Source: Tritrichomonas musculus | Lineage: Eukaryota > Parabasalia > Tritrichomonadida > Tritrichomonadidae | Assembly: GCA_039105265.1 (NCBI GenBank) | Contig: JAPFFF010000017.1 | Location: forward strand, 62,001-126,000 | Length of the DNA stretch: 64,000 nt | Direction of reading: 5' to 3' | Part shown: positions 21,403 through 32,118 of the stretch, one piece after another | Numbering within the stretch: the first letter of the stretch is position 1 | Layout: every line of letters begins with the position of its first letter | Translations under genes and position numbers: made by a program | The notes under the pieces: model-generated | Told to the model about the DNA's origin: nothing | The model's input: the letters and a program-made list of their open reading frames with translations, nothing else | Database searches by the model: none

Positions 21403-22993
21403 TTAACCCTTACGGCCGTAGGCCGTAGTTGGAGAGAGTCGTTGTCAAATCCGTAATTCTGCCGAAACCCCTCTATACAATTGCCGTATTTTATTTTGTC
21501 GATTTTGAGAAGAAATTAAACTATATTATTTTTTCAAAATCTTTTAAATTCAATTAATCTAATTACTAATTAGTAATTTTTTATTACACGTTTGATAATA
21601 AATGGAGGAGATTGAAATTGGATAATTGATTTGAGGCGGCGAAGATGATTTGAGTAAATAATGTTATGTTGATGTTGAATAAAATCAACTTATATAACTG
21701 CAAGGACAACCATATGCAAGTGAGATTAATTTCTGTAATAAATTGGTTTAGTTTATTAAAATAGACCACTGCAAGCCAAATAAATTTCTTTTATTTGAAA
21801 TTAAATTGATATTAATATATTTTTGCTCCAATAATAAATCTACAGTTTTAATATCTGTTTGATCTTTCTGTTTAATATTGAGATATATATATTTTAAAAT
21901 TTATGTAAATTTTTTTTCTGAAAAAGTTGATATTTTTATTCAAAAAATATCAGTTTTATTAAAATGATTTATAATTCGATAATTATGAATACGATTATTA
22001 TGAAATTATAATAAAGTAATTATATCAAGTTTATGAATAAGTGTACAAAATATTATAAGAAAATTGGCGCTACGTTTTTAGAAAAATAACATTATAAATT
22101 GATAGAGTTTTAATGGTTGAGGACAAATTATTCTGTTTAACGATTAATAATTGAATAAAATTGTTTTTTTTATAATTCATTAGCCAATTATTAAAAAAAC
22201 GCAATGTTAAAAGGGCCATATTAGTTATTATCATATTTATTTTATATTTCAACGCGATTTAAATGTATCTAAAAAAATAATCATTATTGATACGAATATA
22301 TAAAAAAATTTTATCTAAATTGTTTCAAATCTCATGCATATATATACATTCAAGTGCCATCATTTTGTGGATAATTAAAATAATCATTGAAATTGGTTTG
22401 AACGAATATTATAAAATCATTTTAAATTAAGATGACCTTTATTTAAAACGTAGCGCCAATTTTCTTATAATATTTTGTACACTTATTCATAAACTTGATA
22501 TAATTACTTTATTATAATTTCATAATAATCGTATTCATAATTATCGAATTATAAATCATTTTAATAAAACTGATATTTTTTGAATAAAAATATCAACTTT
22601 TTCAGAAAAAAAATATACATAAATTTTAAAATATATATATCTCAATATTAAACAGAAAGATCAAACAGATATTAAAACTGTAGATTTATGCTTCAATTTA
22701 AAAATTATTTTTATTATTAATAAAATATGATAAAGTATTTTTCACGCTTCTCACAATTTTGAATGGTTTATATTTTGGCTTACAGTGCTCTATTAAAATG
22801 AATTTTTTATATATAATATAAAGTATTCAAAGTAATTATTCAAAAAGTTTTGATTTGGCCATTTATTATTTGAAAAAGTTACCGTTTTTTATATGCCGTA
22901 ATTTCAACTCCATGCGCCGTAATTAAAAAATTGGCATAAACTATTTAAAAATAGGTGATGTCGTTGTAGTTTACAAAACCGACGAAGGGTTAA
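21403..22993. mobile_element. piggyBac-like non-autonomous element, TTAA-flanked
   Basis: The 5' end reads TTAACCCTTACGG and the 3' end CGAAGGGTTAA, that is, TTAA on both sides of CCCTT/AAGGG termini, the hallmark of piggyBac insertions. Short GC-containing GCCGTA motifs recur just inside both ends. No transposase ORF is present. Inside is a near-perfect long palindrome (21835-22688). Length 1591 bp. The terminal repeat is short (about 10 bp), so the family assignment rests on end sequence and target site only. Confidence 0.6.
21835..22688. repeat. Long inverted repeat, 244-bp arms, 366-bp spacer
   Basis: Left arm 21835-22078 (from TAAATCTACAGTTTTAATAT to GGCGCTACGTTTT) and right arm 22445-22688 are almost exact reverse complements. 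Such high identity in a non-coding AT-rich arm implies a recent origin or arm-to-arm conversion. It may be a separate foldback element nested in the piggyBac-like element, or its own subterminal repeat. Confidence 0.9.
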
Positions 22994-23077
22994 ATGATAA
23001 TTATTATAAAAAAAAAAAAAAATATTTTTTTTTTTACGTGATAAATTACTTTTATTCCTTTTTTGAATTTCATTTTA

Positions 23078-26000
23078 TTATCTCCCAATAGGAAGGTACT
23101 CATTCAATTTTATAGCTGGGAATACAATGAATTCAATAATATCTCCAAATGATGTTTCACGTACTGCCTGCCAGAAAGGTATTTTTTCAGTTCTTACATA
23201 TTCCCATGGACCCTCTTTAATTTTACCATCTGGATATATGTAAGTCTTTTTAATTTCGATTTGCCTATATCTCCAAGATACTTTAATTTTTCTTTCCTCT
23301 TTGATAAATTCAGTTAATTGCATGTATGCCTTATTGAATGCTTGTTGAACTTTCAGAGATAAACTATATTTGTTTGAATCGACAATTAAATCGATAATAT
23401 CGTCGTTAATAATACAACGATTCTTTTTCTTCAGTCTCTCAATTATTTGTGAATTAGATTCATTCTTTTGTATCAGGTCGTTGCATATGTTGTTGATGTT
23501 TTCACTTTTCTTTGAAAGGATATATTCATAGATCAATTTTTGGCTCTTTAAGATGACTTCATATATTTTCTTATAGTTTTCTACATAGAATGACTTATCT
23601 GTTAAGTTTCCTGCCAGTTGGTCCATCACTATTCCTTCATAATACCAATAGTCATCATTGATTTTATTCTGAGTTGCTTGAATTATTTTCAATTTCAGAT
23701 CATTTTCTTCTTTAAGCTGAGCAACAAACAGTATCTCATTATTAATATGCTTGGTGATGACATCATTGAAATACTTTTGTTTCTCGGAAACAATGAGACT
23801 GATCTTTTTATTTGGTAATAAAAATAGATTTTCATCTTTTTTGAAGCGAATCAATTCATTTCGATATATGTTGATTTGCTCTTTAATGAGATTTTGAATT
23901 TTTTCTTGATTGAAATCAAAGTTTTTTTCTTCATCGAGCTTTGCAAACATTTTATTTAATATTTCAGATGAAAGTTCATCAGCCTTTTGTTCAATTTTAT
24001 TGTTAAATTCATTGATTAACTTGTCCTTGTATTTAATTAAATCATTGTGCTTTTGATCAATTATGTTTGATATTTCAAGACGTAGTTTTTCAATGTATAT
24101 TAATACTTGATCATGATCTTGAATGACTTTTAAATCTTTTTTTATATGTTGATCACCAATTTGTTCATATCTTTTTTTTATATTTGCTATGTCTATATCA
24201 AAATTGAATCTTTTGCAATATTGATCAAATTCTTCGTTAATCATTGGATTGATTTTTTTCAGTGTTTCATTGAATGATTTGATTGAAAAAGTTTCGAATG
24301 ACTTTTCATGTTCAGATCTAATCAACAATTTAATCATTTCTTCAAATGATTGGTCATTAAAATGCTCAATAATATAATGGAATAAATTTATTGATTGTGC
24401 TGCACTACGAACAAATTTTCCTTCAGCTGCGTTTTCAATAGATCTGATGATATTTTCAACGAAGTATTTGAAAACATCATAAAACATATCGTTTTCACAA
24501 AAATAATCCAATCCTTCCAATATTGGATAAAAATCATGATTAATTCCATATTTATTTAATGCTTGAACACCAATCCATTGTTTTTGCATTTGTTTTTGGA
24601 AATCTTTAATTGACTTTTTGATATCACATTTTTTGTTATTTTTTGAATTTTTGCAAATTGAATTGTATCTATTGAAAACAATATTCAATTGCAAAGCACC
24701 ATTTGAATCATCTTTATTTGAATATGTTGTCAATTTTGAAACTTTGACTCTTTCAAAGAAATTCGTGATTTCGACAACATTCGCATTTGGCTCTGACACG
24801 AGAATGAAAATCGAAGACAAGCATAAGAAAGGCGTGCACATTTCAATGAATGCTTTGTTGTTCTTTTCAAGATCACTTCCATGCATGCTTCCATCATAGC
24901 CTTCAATATCAAAGAAGTAGATCAATGGCGATAGAATCTCATTTCCTTCAAAATACATATCTTCTCTTATCGAAATGTTAAAACGTTGATACAAATAGTT
25001 TATATCATACGGACCATCTATGTAAACTCCTTTTGTTGTCTCTTTGCTGCCGTTTCCAATAACATATCCGTAATTACCAGTGATTCCGCTATTAATTGTT
25101 GATTTTCCTTGCTGGTATCTTCCAAGACACGAAACAAATATGATTGGCCGTGAACCAGAACGTGAAACAACATGCTCAAACATATCTATATTGTATTCGA
25201 CATTTAATTTATCACCATCTTCTTTTATAAATGCAATTTGTCGTGGATATCGTGAATGCATGTTGATTTTAAAGTGCTCGTTTATTTGCTGATTAATCTG
25301 ATTATTATGTGTGATATATCTATGCATCTTATTTTGCGGAATGATGTCTTCATTAAAATCAGGCAGTCCTATTTGTGAATAAAGATAATTAGCATGAAAA
25401 TAATATAAATTATTATTATTTTTAATTTCATTTGTGTTTGGTTTTTGTGGCCATGACAAATGATGAAACAATGATGCATATTGAATGATGATCATTTTTT
25501 CATCTAAATAATTAATTGATTCATTGTCAATATATATCGGAGCACCAACTTTTTGCAAGCAAGAAATGAAATAATCAGTATTATTATTTGCATTTGTTAA
25601 TTTTGAGATGTTAATATCATTCGGATAAAATTGATTTAATATGTTGATTATTGTAGTTCCATTTCTCCAAGTTCCAGTGAAATTCAAGTATGTTTTATCA
25701 GTAAATTGATTTACCCATTTCAATAGTCCACTTTCACCTTTATATCCATTGAAATAATTATTATCAATTGTAAGATTTGAAATAATGTTCCAAACAATCT
25801 TCGACATATCATTTGCCTTCCTTTTCTGAATCATTGATTTTATATCAACATCGGGAATATCAATTTTTTTAGATTTCAATATTTGAATGCAATTTTTGAA
25901 ACTGTTAATTTTGCGTTCCTTCTCGTTCATTTTTAAATCTAAATCATCATTAATTCTTTCACCAGAAAGAACTTCAGTAAGAATGCTAAAATTTTGACCA

Positions 26001-26149
26001 TCATACAAATCATCTAATTTTTGAATGGAATTTAAGAAGTGATTGATCCACTTTGTGAAAACTTGTGAATGAACTTCTTCTTGCTTTTTCAATAACTGAT
26101 TGGATCTGAAATCAAACAAGCATAAGATCCAAACAAGAAATACACACAT
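23078..26149 (-). CDS. Tandem calponin-homology domains fused to a GBP/atlastin-like GTPase
   Basis: 1023 residues. CH1 at about 25-125 begins EVHSQVFTKWINHFLNS, the usual TFTxWxNxxL opening of actin-binding domains. CH2 at about 130-235 (GLLKWVNQF, TYLNFTGTWRNGTTIINIL, DEKMIIIQYASLFHHL). A large-GTPase domain spans about 330-560 with P-loop GRYQQGKS (343-350), a following threonine-rich switch (KETTKG) and DIEG (414-417), as in the GB1/RHD3 group (GBP, atlastin). Residues about 640-900 are charged coiled coil; the end has a W-rich KEGPWEYV segment. A GTP-dependent membrane or cytoskeleton linker bound to actin is inferred. The first 14 residues (MCVFLVWILCLFDF) are oddly hydrophobic and end at a TTTCAG in the DNA, so the true N-terminus may differ. 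Confidence 0.75.
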   Translation of the reverse strand: MCVFLVWILCLFDFRSNQLLKKQEEVHSQVFTKWINHFLNSIQKLDDLYDGQNFSILTEVLSGERINDDLDLKMNEKERKINSFKNCIQILKSKKIDIPDVDIKSMIQKRKANDMSKIVWNIISNLTIDNNYFNGYKGESGLLKWVNQFTDKTYLNFTGTWRNGTTIINILNQFYPNDINISKLTNANNNTDYFISCLQKVGAPIYIDNESINYLDEKMIIIQYASLFHHLSWPQKPNTNEIKNNNNLYYFHANYLYSQIGLPDFNEDIIPQNKMHRYITHNNQINQQINEHFKINMHSRYPRQIAFIKEDGDKLNVEYNIDMFEHVVSRSGSRPIIFVSCLGRYQQGKSTINSGITGNYGYVIGNGSKETTKGVYIDGPYDINYLYQRFNISIREDMYFEGNEILSPLIYFFDIEGYDGSMHGSDLEKNNKAFIEMCTPFLCLSSIFILVSEPNANVVEITNFFERVKVSKLTTYSNKDDSNGALQLNIVFNRYNSICKNSKNNKKCDIKKSIKDFQKQMQKQWIGVQALNKYGINHDFYPILEGLDYFCENDMFYDVFKYFVENIIRSIENAAEGKFVRSAAQSINLFHYIIEHFNDQSFEEMIKLLIRSEHEKSFETFSIKSFNETLKKINPMINEEFDQYCKRFNFDIDIANIKKRYEQIGDQHIKKDLKVIQDHDQVLIYIEKLRLEISNIIDQKHNDLIKYKDKLINEFNNKIEQKADELSSEILNKMFAKLDEEKNFDFNQEKIQNLIKEQINIYRNELIRFKKDENLFLLPNKKISLIVSEKQKYFNDVITKHINNEILFVAQLKEENDLKLKIIQATQNKINDDYWYYEGIVMDQLAGNLTDKSFYVENYKKIYEVILKSQKLIYEYILSKKSENINNICNDLIQKNESNSQIIERLKKKNRCIINDDIIDLIVDSNKYSLSLKVQQAFNKAYMQLTEFIKEERKIKVSWRYRQIEIKKTYIYPDGKIKEGPWEYVRTEKIPFWQAVRETSFGDIIEFIVFPAIKLNEYLPIGR

Positions 26150-26583
26150 CCTTAAAAAATGATATGAACTTTGAACATCAAAATCTTCATTAAAGAAAAA
26201 ACTTTTTCAATAGAAATTTTCCATGAAAAACTTTTTCTTTGAATTTTAGTGAATTTGAATACCATCATCATACATTGATATTTGGTGATGATAAGTATAC
26301 AAGATTTGATATTAAAACTTATATATTCCATTTGTTGAAAGAGAAATGCTGGGCAATACAAAGTTTTTTTTCGTTAATGAAATGATTTCATTCATTATTT
26401 TTGAAAAACCGCGGCCAAATAAAACAATGCAAAAATTTTTTTCTATATCTCGATAAAGAAAAAAAGATTTCTTTTTGAAAATGTTCTTAAAAAAATAAAA
26501 AAATATAAATATTTCAAATATGTTATTAAAAAATTCTAAACTCAAATATATGAAGAGTTTTTATTCATAAATAATTAATAACA
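26150..26583. other. Upstream flank of the CH-GTPase gene, no gene seen
   Basis: AT-rich. Two short minus-strand frames overlap here but show no recognisable domain and are probably chance. Confidence 0.4.
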
Positions 26584-28552
26584 TAGGGGGGTCAACCGCC
26601 GAAAATGTGTCAAAAAATTTATTTTTTAAAGATAATGATAAATAAATGATGGAAATATATTCCTTACTTTATATAGTTTATTTTAAAATATTTATTATTA
26701 AATTTCATCTATAGGTCCACAAAAGGCAACAACTTTTCGAAAATTAAAAAAAAAATTAACCATAATTCACCATTTTATAAAAAAGTGGCTTTTATGATTA
26801 TTTGAATCAAATTGATTAATATTTTAAGTTTTATTCAAGAAGGTTATTATGAAAATATTTATTTGCTTAGGTTATCAATTTAAAATTAATTTTTGAATCA
26901 CAATTTAAATTATTTAAATATCATAATAATATAATCAATGATATATATTTCAATCTATCCTAAAATTGATTTTTAATAGATTTTCTCTCTTATTTTTTAA
27001 TATTTTTATTACATTTGCATCAATTTCATATAATTATTTAGAATATAACTATCATATAACATTTTATGTAATTAAAGAGCAGAATTATAAAATTATCACA
27101 TTTAAACCTGTTTTATAATCATTTCAATGGCAGAACAAAGTCTTTTATTAATTATCTTAATGATTTTACAAAGGAGCACGGGTAACCGTTTTTCGTACGT
27201 TAAGAAGCCTTAAAAAAACATTTATATCTTATTATAAAAACAAGAAAAAACAATATTTTTTAAATATATTGATTATTTATATTAGATAATATAATCCATA
27301 ATGATACATTACATAATTATTTCAAATGTGATGAATAAAAGTCCTAATGATGTTTTTTTTTGATCATCCAAAGGACTTGTAAATTAATAGTTTTGATATT
27401 TTATTTTAGTGCTAAAAGATAAAATGATATTATATCTTTTAAATAAAATTTATAGTAGACTTATAAATTTCCAAATCACATTTTTTATTTTTGAAATCCT
27501 GGGGAATATTCTTTTCTGTTGAGTGTTTATTTACATTGATATTTTATTTTGTACCACGATTGGTGTTAATAATTCTATTATATTATAATTAATGTTTTGT
27601 TGATACGAAATTTTTATTACAAAATATAATTTTTTTAATATATATTTATTTATTAAAGCATATTAAATATAGTATTTTCATTTTGGAGTTGAAAAGATAA
27701 TAATTTCATGAATATTTATGTTTATTAAAAATCAAAGTTTTCGGCAAAATAATAACAAATAATTGTTATGTATAATCATACCAAGCAAATATAATTATTT
27801 ATCTGCAGAAAAAATCAATTAATTATGATATTTATGTATTTTAATGATGCTTGGAGGTTCTATGATATTTTATTATTATATTTTAATAATAAAATAGACT
27901 ATTATCTTTAATATAATGAAATTTCATTTCCAAAATAACTAAATACATAAGTAAATTCAGAATAAAAAATGAAAAAAATAAAAAAAATTGAGTACTGAAA
28001 ATAAATTATCGTTCAATTTGTCAACTTTTTGAATTATTTTTATACTTTGATATTTTTCTTTCATTTGTCGATAAATCGATTTATTTCTGTGTATTTACAC
28101 CACTTCTATCAAACATGTAAAAACGTTTAGAATTAAAATTCGTACGTTAGTTCTGAAAAGTTAAACTTTTTGATAACTTAGATTTTTAAAACATGAATAA
28201 TGTTTTTCCCCTACGATAGATTTTTTTTTTGGTCTATATAAAACTTGCTTAAAAACCAATATACTATATAATATTTCAATATGAAGTCGAAACGACGATT
28301 TTCAATAACCGCCAAAGTCGTGCTCCTTTGATTTTACTGAAAATTTTTAAGAAATAACTCAATTTTCAAATCACAAGTCATTACAACTTTAATGCTTTGC
28401 CTTTTTTGGCCCTATAGATAAAATTAGGAAAAAATATTTTTAATAAATAGTATATTCAATGAACTATATAGTTCTATAATTATTATACAAAAATTCTCAG
28501 ATTTTAAGTTTGCTTTAAAATTTTGACAAAAATTTTACGGTTGACCCCCCTA
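26584..28552. mobile_element. TIR element of about 1.97 kb, TAGGGGGGTCAACCG ends, non-coding
   Basis: The termini are inverted copies of TAGGGGGGTCAACCG, with TA at both outer edges. Imperfect pairing continues inward: ATCTATAGGtCCAcAAAAGGCAA on the left against its complement near 28400, and GGAGCACGGGTAACCG near 27175 against CGTGCTCCTTTG near 28320. It is therefore an old, extended foldback. No ORF longer than chance is seen. It may be a deleted DNA transposon of a TA-targeting superfamily. Confidence 0.75.
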
Positions 28553-28572
28553 TTTAATAACATATTTTGGAA

Positions 28573-28625
28573 ATTCCTCGGAGCACTTTTTGAGAGCGAA
28601 GCTCTCAAAAAGTGCTGAGAGGAAT
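28573..28625. repeat. Strong hairpin containing CTCTCAAAAAGTGCT
   Basis: Perfect 16-bp stem AGCACTTTTTGAGAGC/GCTCTCAAAAAGTGCT with a GAA loop. After a 2-nt mismatch it extends by ATTCCTC/GAGGAAT. It directly precedes the TIR element at 28631 and shares its CTCTCAAAAAGT motif. Confidence 0.9.
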
Positions 28626-28630
28626 GTGCA

Positions 28631-29282
28631 AATCTCTCAAATGTGTCCACTTTTTGAACGTTCCTTTTAAAATTTCTCCAAAAATTCCTTTTGGTCGGAT
28701 ACTCTCAAAAAGTTAAAAAATTGAATCAATCCTGATCTGAAAAATGACTTTTTCAATAAAAATCTTGAACCATTTAAATTTAAAGCTATGTTTGGACGAA
28801 ATTACAATGCACTTCCAAATACAAATCCTGTATTTCAACATCCTCAAAATAATGGAATTGGCGTTTCTACTTATTCAAATCAGCCAACCAATTTTTTTAA
28901 CTTTCAATTCCAAAATCAAACGATAAACAATAATTTTCCTGTACAACAGCCGCAATTTCCAATGAATTATTACCAACCGCCTTTTCAACAACCGCCAAAT
29001 TACAACCAAAATAACGCAACTCAAGAATCTAACGATTTCTCTGAAAAATCAATTGCAACGGAAGGTGGCAAAGTGAGGCATATTTATTATATTTTGATCG
29101 AGATCAAGATAAAGCAGGTCTCCAAATCAGTGATATCTTATAAATTTAATAAAAATTTTAATTTTTTTATAATTTTATCTTTTTTAATTCAATTTTTTAA
29201 CTTTTTGAGAGTATCCGACCAAAAGGAATTTTTGGAGAAATTTAAAGGAACAAAGTTCAAAAAGTGGACCATTTGAGAGATT
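28631..29282. mobile_element. Small TIR element (652 bp) carrying an ORF
   Basis: About 95-bp inverted ends: the left reads AATCTCTCAAATGTGTCCAC and on through GGTCGGATACTCTCAAAAAG, and the right end is its complement with a few differences. No transposase. The interior holds one Q/N/P-rich ORF (28788-29276) whose tail runs into the right TIR. A related single end lies at 18655-18750. It resembles a MITE that has picked up a host gene fragment. Confidence 0.75.
28788..29276 (+). CDS. Q/N/P-rich ORF inside TIR element, possible captured fragment
   Basis: 162 codons from ATG. The first 95 residues are of biased but coding-like composition (MFGRNYNALPNTNPVFQHPQ, later many QPP and NNF motifs), recalling prion-like or nucleoporin-type linkers. 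From about residue 96 the composition turns to low-complexity I/F/K, and the last 25 codons are simply the right TIR read in frame. I take this as a host-derived 5' coding piece trapped between TIRs; it may not be expressed. A normal small gene is less likely. Confidence 0.4.
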   Translation: MFGRNYNALPNTNPVFQHPQNNGIGVSTYSNQPTNFFNFQFQNQTINNNFPVQQPQFPMNYYQPPFQQPPNYNQNNATQESNDFSEKSIATEGGKVRHIYYILIEIKIKQVSKSVISYKFNKNFNFFIILSFLIQFFNFLRVSDQKEFLEKFKGTKFKKWTI

Positions 29283-29287
29283 TTTTT

Positions 29288-29326
29288 ATTCTCACAAAAA
29301 TTTTATTTTAAACTTTTTGTGAGAAT
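29288..29326. repeat. Hairpin ATTCTCACAAAAA / TTTTTGTGAGAAT
   Basis: 13-bp perfect stem with a 13-nt loop, immediately outside the right end of the 28631-29282 element. It mirrors the hairpin outside the left end, though the sequences differ. Confidence 0.8.
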
Positions 29327-29502
29327 AAAAATTGAAACTCAGATGTGAATGAAACAATTATTGAACATCGCCTTAAAAAGTACATTTTAGACTTGTAATA
29401 TAAAAGATATAGGTAATATTTTATTAACTAAATAAAAAAAATATAAATAACAAAAAATTAATAATTTATTTATAACAAATGAAACAGAGTGAATATTTTT
29501 AT

Positions 29503-32118
29503 CTATATATATCTCCTATTAACGAGCAGTTCGAAGCAGAAGTTGATTGCATAATTCATCATTGGATACAATAAATTCGGGCCAATACTTTCCATTCCTG
29601 AAATGAAGGCCTGCGCTGTTTGTCGTATTCCTCCAATTGACTGTACTGTAGATATTAGATTCTCTTGGAAATTTGCTTGCATTGTCAAATTCAGTCTCTG
29701 ATAAAATTCTATCATTTTAATCAAAACTTTGATCCACCTTTCAGAAAGCAAAACGATATCTTGGGAATAGATGAAATTCAATGAAGCCTGGATAAACTTG
29801 ATTAAAACATCAGCAATTTCAGGATTAGTTATGTAAGATAAGATAGTTCCAAAACTTAAGAAAGATTCGTTCATATCAGGCGAATCATAGAATCTATTGA
29901 CACCATCTAGTAGAATTGTTGCCAATGTCATTAAATCTTGGGGAGGAACATTAGGAATTTCATTAGATATAAAATTAACGACAGATTTAACATATTTAAA
30001 ATAATTTCCTAATTCTTCTTTCTCATATAAAGGCGTTGATTGATTGAAAATTTGTAATTGACTGATTAAAAATGATGCAAATTTACCAACCCAAGAATTA
30101 TCTAAAGAAGTTTGAAAACCAGGATCATTATTTGGTATTTCAGCTTCTAATGCTAATTTTTCAGCTGATGCAATTCGCCGAATAGATGATGCTAAATTTG
30201 CAGATGCTGTTAATGATAAGATTGTTGTAACGTTTCCATACAGTTGAAGGAAAATATGTATCGCGGAAAGACGAAGAGTAGAGAGTCCTTTGATCGCTCT
30301 TGATAGTAGAAAATCATTATTTTGAACAGTACTATTAGATAACATTTGTTGAATAAATTCTGTGGCAGTTTGTAATACTTGTTGTTCAAGTGGACATTTC
30401 ATCGATGTCATTATAGAGAGTGAATAAATAATAAATTCTTCGCTTGGGTTATTTTTTAATGTTTCCAATAATTTCGTAATTGTCGATTGAATTATAGCTG
30501 AACGATTTTCAACAGGGGCGCAATTTACGAGAGATCCATAAATTTTTCCGTTTGAATATGTTGTTGGCTGTGTAAATATGTTAAAATCGTTTTCATTTAG
30601 GTTGTTTTGTACTCCATATTTAAGGCAGCATTTAACAAGAAGTCGTTGAAATTTCCTCTGGAAATAATTGGCATTTACAGTAAATGGTAATATGCCTCTG
30701 AATATTTGTTCAGGTTGGAAAACAACAGGAGTTGGATATCTTTCATCAAAAATCAAAATAATGCTAAAAAATATTGAGTACAATGCTGAATGCTGATCGT
30801 CAAACAATGGAGTTGCCGTTACATTTTGCATTAATTGAGTTAACAATGGAATGAAGATCGGGATTTGAACAATTCGTAGTTCTGATTGAAATACACCTAA
30901 AAGTATTAACAATAAGGCCATAATTGAAGGAAATTCATTAATAATATTCTGATTATTGTTCAAAAAAGTAACTAAAACCTGCTCTGAAACTTCTTGATTT
31001 ATTACAAAACAATTAAAACAAACTTCTTGAAGCGAATGAATAAAGCTTATATCATATATAAATTCAATTGGCTTATTTTCTTTTGGAGTAAAATGAGTCT
31101 TTAAGCGATTTATGATAAAGTTTAATGTATTTTGTAAGCAATCTGGATGTTTTAATGTATAAGAATTAATATAACTTAAAACAGTTAAAGATCCTAATTG
31201 AGTTGCTAGATTATAATAATTAGGTTCGTTATCAAATGTAAACCCTAAAAAAGAAAGAAGATAGCCCATCCTTGCCATCACAATTTCTGAATAATCTGTA
31301 TTACTGCAGAACTGTGCCAATTCTTCATTTAATTGTAAAGAGCCAATAAAAGATTTTTTATTTTCTATCGTCTCTTGACGCTGTAATAAAGTTAAGTAAA
31401 CCAAAGGAACATATTTATCTCGTAATTCATCATATAAATCATCAGCTAATCCAGTTAAAAAGTCTGAGTCTAAAAAAGATATGTCTAAAAAACGTCCATA
31501 ATAAATTAAAATACCTACTGCAATCATATTCCTCCGTCGAATTCCGTTTTGAACTATTTGGGCGAATGTAATTAAAGAACCATCTTGATTCATCTTTTCA
31601 ACAAATGATCGATGAAGTTCAATAGTCATTGGAGATGGTGTCGTTAATTTTTTAAACAAGCATAAAATATATCTTAATAAAATAACATTCTTATCATTAC
31701 TGTTTCCTATTAAGAAAAATTTTTCAATAACATCTGGAAAAATTCCTAAATAAGTTTTGATTGTAAAGGTAGCTTGAGCTTCTGCTAGAGTTTCGAAACC
31801 TTCTGCACCAACTGGACCAATGTGATCAATGGCTGTTGTAGTTAAAAAGCCTAGTATAGCGGTGATAACTGGAGGAGGGAGTTCACTAAAACGTCGTTCA
31901 AGCCAATATATTAATATTTCAAGTGTAAACATTCGAGAATCTTCGTTTTTAAAAGAAGAAAAATTTGAGAGGCATAAAGATAATCCTTCAGAGGTATTTT
32001 TGAGATTTTTAACAAATTCATTAGCTTCAGGTAATTTTAATTCGTTGCCCTTTTTTGCATTTGGTGAATGTGATAAATAAATTTTATATTCGAGGTCATC
32101 AAGTGGAGTGTTATTCAT
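29503..32118 (-). CDS. Exportin-T-like HEAT-repeat nuclear export receptor (tentative)
   Basis: An 871-residue all-helical protein without low-complexity blocks. The N-terminus has the spacing seen in exportin-T/Los1: an acidic start, then EFVKNLKNTSEGLSLCLSNF, then EDSRMFTLEILIYWLERRF. HEAT-like helix pairs continue to the C-terminus. Exportin-T carries mature tRNA out of the nucleus with RanGTP and is usually about 960-1000 residues, so this copy is slightly short. Another importin-beta-family member (for example exportin-1 or -5 type) is the main alternative. TCATTTTT ends three nucleotides before the ATG codon's upstream flank (revcomp 32119-32126), a good initiator candidate. Confidence 0.5.
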   Translation of the reverse strand: MNNTPLDDLEYKIYLSHSPNAKKGNELKLPEANEFVKNLKNTSEGLSLCLSNFSSFKNEDSRMFTLEILIYWLERRFSELPPPVITAILGFLTTTAIDHIGPVGAEGFETLAEAQATFTIKTYLGIFPDVIEKFFLIGNSNDKNVILLRYILCLFKKLTTPSPMTIELHRSFVEKMNQDGSLITFAQIVQNGIRRRNMIAVGILIYYGRFLDISFLDSDFLTGLADDLYDELRDKYVPLVYLTLLQRQETIENKKSFIGSLQLNEELAQFCSNTDYSEIVMARMGYLLSFLGFTFDNEPNYYNLATQLGSLTVLSYINSYTLKHPDCLQNTLNFIINRLKTHFTPKENKPIEFIYDISFIHSLQEVCFNCFVINQEVSEQVLVTFLNNNQNIINEFPSIMALLLILLGVFQSELRIVQIPIFIPLLTQLMQNVTATPLFDDQHSALYSIFFSIILIFDERYPTPVVFQPEQIFRGILPFTVNANYFQRKFQRLLVKCCLKYGVQNNLNENDFNIFTQPTTYSNGKIYGSLVNCAPVENRSAIIQSTITKLLETLKNNPSEEFIIYSLSIMTSMKCPLEQQVLQTATEFIQQMLSNSTVQNNDFLLSRAIKGLSTLRLSAIHIFLQLYGNVTTILSLTASANLASSIRRIASAEKLALEAEIPNNDPGFQTSLDNSWVGKFASFLISQLQIFNQSTPLYEKEELGNYFKYVKSVVNFISNEIPNVPPQDLMTLATILLDGVNRFYDSPDMNESFLSFGTILSYITNPEIADVLIKFIQASLNFIYSQDIVLLSERWIKVLIKMIEFYQRLNLTMQANFQENLISTVQSIGGIRQTAQAFISGMESIGPNLLYPMMNYAINFCFELLVNRRYI

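Noticed and set aside
29503-32118. Firm naming as exportin-T
   Set aside because: Importin-beta-family members look alike by eye; kept as tentative.
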